In this document: in pieces, positions 7,601 to 8,524 of the stretch
Position numbering within the stretch: the first letter of the stretch is position 1
Layout: each line of letters opens with the position of its first letter
The notes under the pieces: model-generated
Databases searched by the model: none
What the model saw: only the letters and a program-made list of their open reading frames with translations
What the model was told of the DNA's origin: nothing
Origin: an uncultured Flavobacteriales bacterium
GTDB lineage: Bacteria; Bacteroidota; Bacteroidia; Flavobacteriales_D; Sanyastnellaceae
Reading direction: 5' to 3'
Assembly (NCBI GenBank): GCA_913057815.1
Contig: CAJXOV010000072.1
Location: 1 to 8,524 of the forward strand
DNA: 8,524 nt
Position numbers and translations under genes: made by a program

Positions 7601-8000
7601 CGTATACTAGTAAGTCTACTATTCCCGTATCTGAAAAAGGCGTGTCATCAGCCCAATCTGCAGCTGAGGCCAAGTATAACCCAACAGCATCCTGTCCGTT
7701 TTGAAGACCATTATCATCAAATGTGATATCCACATTAGGAGTAGCTACATTTCCTACTACAAAATACCCATCAGTGATAGTTTCTCCTGAAAGATCGATT
7801 GTTCTATAAGAAAGGTCTGAGTTTCCATTGAAGAATACTAAAACGTATCCATCTAGAGAAGTTTCCGAAGCTGCATAAAGCTCTACAAATTCTGCCATGT
7901 CAGTTCCTGGCGTGTTAGAATCTACTTCGTTAATTGTGACTTGAGAAAAGCTCAAAAAGCTGGCAAATACAGCTAGAGCTGAAAGTAAAAGTGTTTTCAT
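4683..8000 (-). CDS. Large modular secreted protein with type IX sorting domain
   Basis: A 1105-residue exported protein starting at ATG 8000. Residues 1-20 form a signal peptide ending SFLSFSQ. Then come a lamin-tail-like domain (about 21-195, opening VTINEVDSN), two copies of a Cys-bounded domain (215-312 and 332-428), a second lamin-tail-like domain (434-606, FFSEYIEGSSNNKALEIYN), a Calx-beta domain (615-723, ending in DIMEEGSETIVFEL), one or two OB-fold-like modules of the kind found beside secreted nucleases (about 730-925), a PKD/Ig-like region (about 932-1022) and a T9SS type A sorting domain (about 1030-1105; YPNPSVNE, RVYNSLGQVV, GTYFVEV). The family knowledge is that such a C-terminus directs passage through the Por apparatus and surface attachment or release. 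No nuclease, protease or glycosidase catalytic domain is visible, so adhesion or polymer/DNA binding is inference. An upstream TTG at 8027 is open but not the start (see the promoter box at 8025-8032). Terminated by the hairpin at 4634-4663. Confidence 0.93.
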   Translation of the reverse strand: MKTLLLSALAVFASFLSFSQVTINEVDSNTPGTDMAEFVELYAASETSLDGYVLVFFNGNSDLSYRTIDLSGETITDGYFVVGNVATPNVDITFDDNGLQNGQDAVGLYLASAADWADDTPFSDTGIVDLLVYDSNDDDDAELLGAFTGSCQIQYNEDENGDDDNQSIARVPDGGTAMCPTDFLVQAPSPGTSNIPSCFGGSLAFDNTMTEMALCIDDDAIELINFSVVNNIGDGSIYIITDDEDIIIGTSNGEEIDSSTLPEGVCRIHGVAYNGTLDAETTSAGEDAAGIATDGDCLSFSSNYLTITRNVCFPDCDGGIISSDAGENVIVCLDDEEDIITFDNNSIASEASFLYALTDEDNILVGQVAGGSGDFNILDEGVYRVWGVSFLGTPDLTTIEPGDPLFGIMAADCVDFSENYVTVTAQECVAVEGCGSLFFSEYIEGSSNNKALEIYNPSQLPISLADYQLVNCSNGCDVADEWDFVNDILGGATLGAGDVFVIAHSDAVTAITDEADVLFNFLSNGNDVFALQQISTGDIIDIIGDGSTMEIDGGWTVNGVDNGTQNHTLVRMETFNEGNPDWATAQNEWNVLEVDDFSNIGSHTIIPCSVNTDPSLSFSVAGVTVNEDVGTVSVEVSILNPLDEEMTVEVMLTGGTAVTPDDFDGTGFPITLTFPAGMDVAQSFDVSIIDDIMEEGSETIVFELMNPSAGISLGANEFTLTINPSDVVIPVLDIVDVITLDTEGVATNLDLECELRGVVYGVNLRPSGLQFTLIDPTDGIGVISFEPLSDYVVNEGDSVHVVGIIDQFNGLTQIEISSITLISADNDLIDATVVTELNEFSESNLITVECLELVDASQWTNDGSGFNVDLTDGTNTFLMRVDADTDVFGTDAPEGAFTLTGLGGQFDNSSPYDEGYQILPRYIADVPEGVSTSFTLNEGSSDGVELISGNEYTAGPGSIAYFEGDNSDLEYTWEINGSTTMDTFVEITIEDDSWNGEVQDLTVTATDGTCTASSTTMITFLWLGIEEYELELLSIYPNPSVNEITIDIPSTGTLRVYNSLGQVVREIVKVNVGTETLNVSNLVTGTYFVEVTSENSIYRAQLVKK
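6717..7007 (-). repeat. Second copy of the internal duplicated Cys-bounded domain
   Basis: Encodes residues 332-428 of the T9SS protein. It shares with the copy at 7065-7358 an opening C-[IL]-D-D, a TDED-N-I core followed by Gly, the E-G-V-x-R-[IV]-x-G-V segment, GT-x-D, a GI...DC stretch, and FS-x-NY-[LV]-T-[IV]-T before the closing Cys. It differs in most other positions, so the duplication is old. Confidence 0.8.
7065..7358 (-). repeat. First copy of the internal duplicated Cys-bounded domain
   Basis: Encodes residues 215-312 of the T9SS protein. It starts at CIDDD and ends at TITRNVC, with the same landmark order as the second copy: TDDED-I, LPEGV-CR, HGV-AY-NGT-LD, DC-LSFS-SNY. It has one extra Cys (in GVCR) where the second copy has Tyr. 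Short Gly/Asp-rich linkers follow each copy. I do not recognise a named Pfam domain; similar modules recur in secreted Bacteroidota proteins as far as I recall. Confidence 0.8.
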
Positions 8001-8024
8001 GAAATGTTTATTTGTTTTCAAGGA

Positions 8025-8032
8025 CAAAGATA
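8025..8032 (-). promoter_or_regulatory. Candidate -7 box (TATCTTTG) for the T9SS protein gene
   Basis: Read on the minus strand, 8032-8025 is TATCTTTG, a full match to the Bacteroidota -7 consensus TAnnTTTG. Transcription would start near 8019, leaving about 20 bases before the ATG at 8000. Its last three bases are the TTG that would otherwise be the longest-frame start, so the two readings exclude each other. A clear -33 TTG is not seen at the expected spacing. Confidence 0.5.
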
Positions 8033-8092
8033 TTGTTTTAATGGTGTGCTAGTGGTGACGAATCGTTAATTTTAGATGAAGAAATAAAAAAC

Positions 8093-8480
8093 ATGAAATC
8101 TATTTACTCTCTACTCATTATTTATCTGATAGGTATTACTTCAGGGTTTTCACAATGTCCAGATTGCATAGCAGACGAGAATTGTGGATCAGGAGAGTCA
8201 TTTCCCACATTGTGCCCGGAGTTTTTAGTTAACGCTGTGGCAGGAGAGTATTATGAGGAAACTATTACTTTTTACCTTCCAGCAGAAGTGCAGGAAGGAG
8301 AGATTACGGCCACTCTTGAAGAGGTGGTAGTGCTTTCAGTTACTGGTTTGCCATTTGGAATGGAGTTGACTATAAATGATGAGGATCTTACATTTTACCC
8401 TAGCCAGGGTGACACTTTTGGATGTGCTACTTTATGTGGTACACCTGTTTTGGCAGGTGATTATGTTATTAGTATTAATG
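8093..8480 (+). CDS. Secreted Cys-rich protein, 3'-truncated by the library end
   Basis: A gene starting at ATG 8093 that stays open to the end of native sequence, giving 129 native residues. Residues 1-20 (start MKSIYSLLII, end SGFS) form a signal peptide, followed by a Cys-rich opening CPDC-IADEN-C and a Cys at about residue 41. The later part (VLSVTGLPFGMELTIND ... FGCATLCGTPVLAGDYVISINA) reads as an Ig-like domain of the kind found in Bacteroidota exported proteins, with G-L-P-x-G-M and GTP-x-x-AGDY motifs, so it may be a T9SS cargo, but the C-terminus is missing. The frame continues into the adapter and would falsely encode VSYTHLRAHETSLH, a known adapter-derived tail; those residues should be discarded. 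It is divergent from the T9SS gene across 92 bp. A weak -7-like TAATTTTA lies at 8067-8074. Confidence 0.85.
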
Positions 8481-8524
8481 CTGTCTCTTATACACATCTC
8501 CGAGCCCACGAGACCTCTCTACAT
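8481..8524 (-). other. Nextera P7-side sequencing adapter with i7 index (artificial)
   Basis: Bases 8481-8499 (CTGTCTCTTATACACATCT) are the reverse complement of the Tn5 mosaic end at 27-45. Bases 8500-8514 (CCGAGCCCACGAGAC) are the Nextera read 2 tail, 8515-8522 (CTCTCTAC) match the i7 index known as N707, and 8523-8524 (at) begin the P7 primer. Native sequence ends at 8480. Confidence 0.98.

Noticed and set aside
4683..8000. A secreted nuclease, suggested by OB-like and lamin-tail modules
   Set aside because: No catalytic motif of such an enzyme is visible in the protein; only non-catalytic modules and a sorting domain.
46..8480. CRISPR array, tRNA, rRNA, riboswitch or integrase attachment site
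   Set aside because: No regularly spaced direct repeats, no cloverleaf with CCA-type end, and no gene-free space large enough to hold such elements were seen on either strand.
27..8499. A 19-bp perfect inverted repeat at the two ends (27-45 and 8481-8499), as for a composite transposon
   Set aside because: The repeat is the Tn5 mosaic end embedded in Nextera adapter and index sequence; no transposase or transposon gene lies between.

Overview
The window looks like one complete sequenced library molecule rather than an arbitrary slice of a genome. Bases 1-45 and 8481-8524 are Illumina Nextera adapter and index sequence (transposon mosaic ends, P5-side and P7-side tails, index bases). Native DNA is 46-8480, about 8.4 kb, and the genes at both ends are cut by the library fragment, not by biology.

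The insert is AT-rich and tightly packed chromosomal DNA of a member of the Bacteroidota, most likely a Flavobacteriia-like organism. The evidence is a Por secretion (type IX, T9SS) C-terminal sorting domain on a 1105-residue secreted protein, an outer-membrane barrel ending in Phe, a lipoprotein with a short signal, starts mostly without Shine-Dalgarno sequences, and TAnnTTTG-type -7 promoter boxes. Genus or species cannot be assigned from the sequence alone.

Layout: (1) 46-1628, plus strand: the 3' part of an outer-membrane beta-barrel gene followed 21 bp later by a very acidic lipoprotein of unknown family; both probably share a transcript ending at the hairpin 1651-1680. (2) 1660-3133, minus strand: a DUF502 membrane protein and an EamA/DMT-family transporter with overlapping ends (8 bp), converging on the same hairpin. 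(3) 3193-4633, plus strand: a six-helix membrane protein of unknown family and a DinB-like four-helix-bundle protein that appears to start at TTG one base after the preceding stop. (4) 4683-8000, minus strand: a large modular T9SS cargo protein (two lamin-tail-like domains, a tandem duplicated Cys-bounded domain, a Calx-beta domain, OB-like domains, a sorting domain), converging with region 3 on a second bidirectional hairpin at 4634-4663. (5) 8093-8480, plus strand: the 5' part of a divergent secreted-protein gene that runs into the adapter.

The genes do not form a recognisable single pathway. The two convergent junctions each use one shared terminator and the two divergent junctions (3134-3192 and 8001-8092) hold candidate promoters. 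I found no RNA gene, CRISPR array, insertion sequence, phage gene or defence system, and no gene-free stretch above 300 bases. I see no strong case for an undescribed biological system. The points most worth a second look are the adapter ends, the start-site corrections, the duplicated domain in the T9SS protein and the uncharacterised barrel/lipoprotein pair.
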